Both the position numbers and the translations under genes were made by a program. Below, one piece after another: positions 7,240-8,083 of a stretch of 8,083 nt of DNA. Position 1 is the first letter of the stretch. Each line of letters begins with the position of its first letter. The notes under the pieces were generated by a model. It had not been told where the DNA came from. It searched no databases and was given only the letters and a program-made list of their open reading frames with translations. The stretch is from Flavobacteriaceae bacterium (GTDB lineage: Bacteria > Bacteroidota > Bacteroidia > Flavobacteriales > Flavobacteriaceae): NCBI GenBank assembly GCA_023145595.1, contig JAGLDM010000031.1, positions 1-8,083 of the forward strand, written 5' to 3'.

Positions 7240-8013
7240 ATGGCAAAGAAGAAAGAAGTTACTGTTGAAGACAAGTTAAGAGCATTGTACGATTTACAAT
7301 TAATTGATTCAAGAATTGATGAAATTAAAAGCGTTAGAGGGGAACTTCCTTTAGAAATTGAAGATTTAGGAGATGAAATTACTGGGTTAAATACTAGAGT
7401 TTCAAATCTTGAAGAAGATATCTCTAATTTAGAAACAGACATCAAAAATAAAAAAAATACAATTACTGAAGCCGGTGATTTAGTAGTAAAATACACAAAA
7501 CAGCAAGATAAAGTTCGTAACAACAGAGAATTTGATTCTTTATCTAAAGAAATTGAATTCCAAGGACTAGAAATTGAATTGTCTGAAAAGAGAATCAATG
7601 AGTACAGAGTAAATATTGAACAAAAGAAAGAAGTTATTGCTCAAAACAATGAGGTTTTAGAGAGAAAAAATGACCACTTCAAACATAAAAAAGACGAATT
7701 AGATGCTATTTTAACTGAGACTCAAAAAGAGGAGGAGTTATTGCATAAAAAATCTGAGGAGTTTAGTGAAGTAATTGAAGCGCACTTATTAAAGGCTTAC
7801 AAAAGAATTAGAGAGAATGCAAACAATGGCTTAGCTGTTGTTCCTGTAGAAAGAGGTGCTTCTGGAGGGTCTTTCTTCACCATTCCACCACAAAGACAAG
7901 TAGAAATTGCAAACCGTAAAAAGATTATTACAGATGAGCATTCGGGGAGAATCTTAGTAGATTCTACTTTGGCCGAAGAAGAGAAAGAAAAAATAGGAAA
8001 GTTGTTTTCTTAA
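7240..8013 (+). CDS. Coiled-coil protein of the 'C4-type zinc ribbon' family with a degenerate, cysteine-less ribbon
   Basis: The 257-residue product is a soluble, strongly charged protein. Residues about 12-180 are almost entirely helical heptad-like sequence rich in Glu, Lys, Ile and Leu (a long antiparallel coiled coil by analogy with the family). The region after about 195 corresponds to the C-terminal zinc ribbon: VVPVERGASGGSFFTIPPQ (200-218) and IITDEHSGRILVD (229-241). Related proteins elsewhere have CGGC and CxxC in these two places. Here the four positions are S208, S211, D232 and S235, and the whole protein contains no cysteine, so it cannot form the classical zinc site. The surrounding residues (GG, IPPQ, GRILVD) are conserved, and the reading frame is intact to an acidic/basic tail, which argues for a functional protein. 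The family's role is not established; nucleic acid binding is often suggested. It is the last gene of the Nif3 operon and ends 24 bases before a terminator. Confidence 0.9.
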   Translation: MAKKKEVTVEDKLRALYDLQLIDSRIDEIKSVRGELPLEIEDLGDEITGLNTRVSNLEEDISNLETDIKNKKNTITEAGDLVVKYTKQQDKVRNNREFDSLSKEIEFQGLEIELSEKRINEYRVNIEQKKEVIAQNNEVLERKNDHFKHKKDELDAILTETQKEEELLHKKSEEFSEVIEAHLLKAYKRIRENANNGLAVVPVERGASGGSFFTIPPQRQVEIANRKKIITDEHSGRILVDSTLAEEEKEKIGKLFS

Positions 8014-8037
8014 ATACCCAAAGACAAGTTTTATTAG

Positions 8038-8066
8038 GCCTTCTGAATTCTTCAGAAGGCTTTTTT
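8038..8066 (+). terminator. Intrinsic (Rho-independent) terminator
   Basis: A perfect 10-base-pair stem, GCCTTCTGAA with TTCAGAAGGC, and a 3-base loop (TTC) is followed directly by six T residues. It lies 24 bases after the stop codon of the zinc-ribbon-family gene and would end the Nif3 operon. In the opposite direction the hairpin is not followed by a T run, so it should act mainly on plus-strand transcripts. The final bases 8067-8083 hold nothing I can assign. Confidence 0.9.
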
Positions 8067-8083
8067 ATGCAATTTACTTTTTT

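Noticed and set aside
7212..7598. Open frame of 128 codons on the minus strand opposite the zinc-ribbon-family gene
   Set aside because: Its Ser/Leu/Phe-rich translation is what the complement of a Glu/Lys-rich coiled-coil gene produces. No promoter or start context supports it.
7240..8013. The zinc-ribbon-family gene as a pseudogene because its cysteines are missing
   Set aside because: The frame is intact and full length, flanking ribbon residues are conserved, and the gene sits in a tight operon with a proper terminator. Loss of zinc binding fits better than gene decay.
1..8083. A mobile element, defence system, CRISPR array or biosynthetic cluster
   Set aside because: No transposase, integrase, nuclease or repeat array was seen, and composition is even across the window. 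All genes but the transporter and glycosyltransferase belong to common housekeeping families.

Overview
The window looks like an ordinary chromosomal stretch from a member of the Bacteroidota, most likely the family Flavobacteriaceae. Three things point that way: AT-rich, A/T-ending codon use throughout; start sites preceded by the TAnnTTTG -7 promoter box with very weak Shine-Dalgarno signals; and protein signatures I associate with that lineage, such as the SFHPIIFSGLKK motif of the Nif3 protein and the DTTNFYIY variant of RecR. I see no RNA gene, CRISPR array, insertion sequence, prophage or attachment site. No gene-free stretch is longer than about 75 bases.

Layout. Minus strand, 1-1421: recR followed, with stop and start codons abutting, by a family 2 glycosyltransferase that runs off the left edge. 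Plus strand, 1491-5016: a sodium:solute symporter, pdxH (pyridoxamine phosphate oxidase), a SixA-like histidine phosphatase and a short Ppx/GppA phosphatase. Gaps here are 9, 31 and 9 bases. A good internal promoter sits at the symporter/pdxH junction. Minus strand, 5024-6049: lpxK, convergent with ppx and only 7 bases from it. Plus strand, 6122-8013: a Nif3-family metal-binding protein and a coiled-coil protein of the 'C4-type zinc ribbon' family, 2 bases apart and closed by a strong intrinsic terminator at 8038-8066.

Most genes are housekeeping: recombinational repair, PLP salvage, lipid A synthesis, polyphosphate or (p)ppGpp metabolism, and envelope glycan synthesis. They do not form one pathway. 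The most interesting observation is that the protein at 7240-8013 keeps the framework of its C-terminal zinc ribbon but has lost all four metal-binding cysteines and contains no cysteine at all, so its usual family name is misleading. Secondary points are promoter boxes so close to start codons that several mRNAs may be leaderless, a sixA-ppx pair with no polyphosphate kinase beside it, and a His-to-Phe change in the metal motif of the Nif3 protein. I found no convincing sign of an undescribed multi-gene system.
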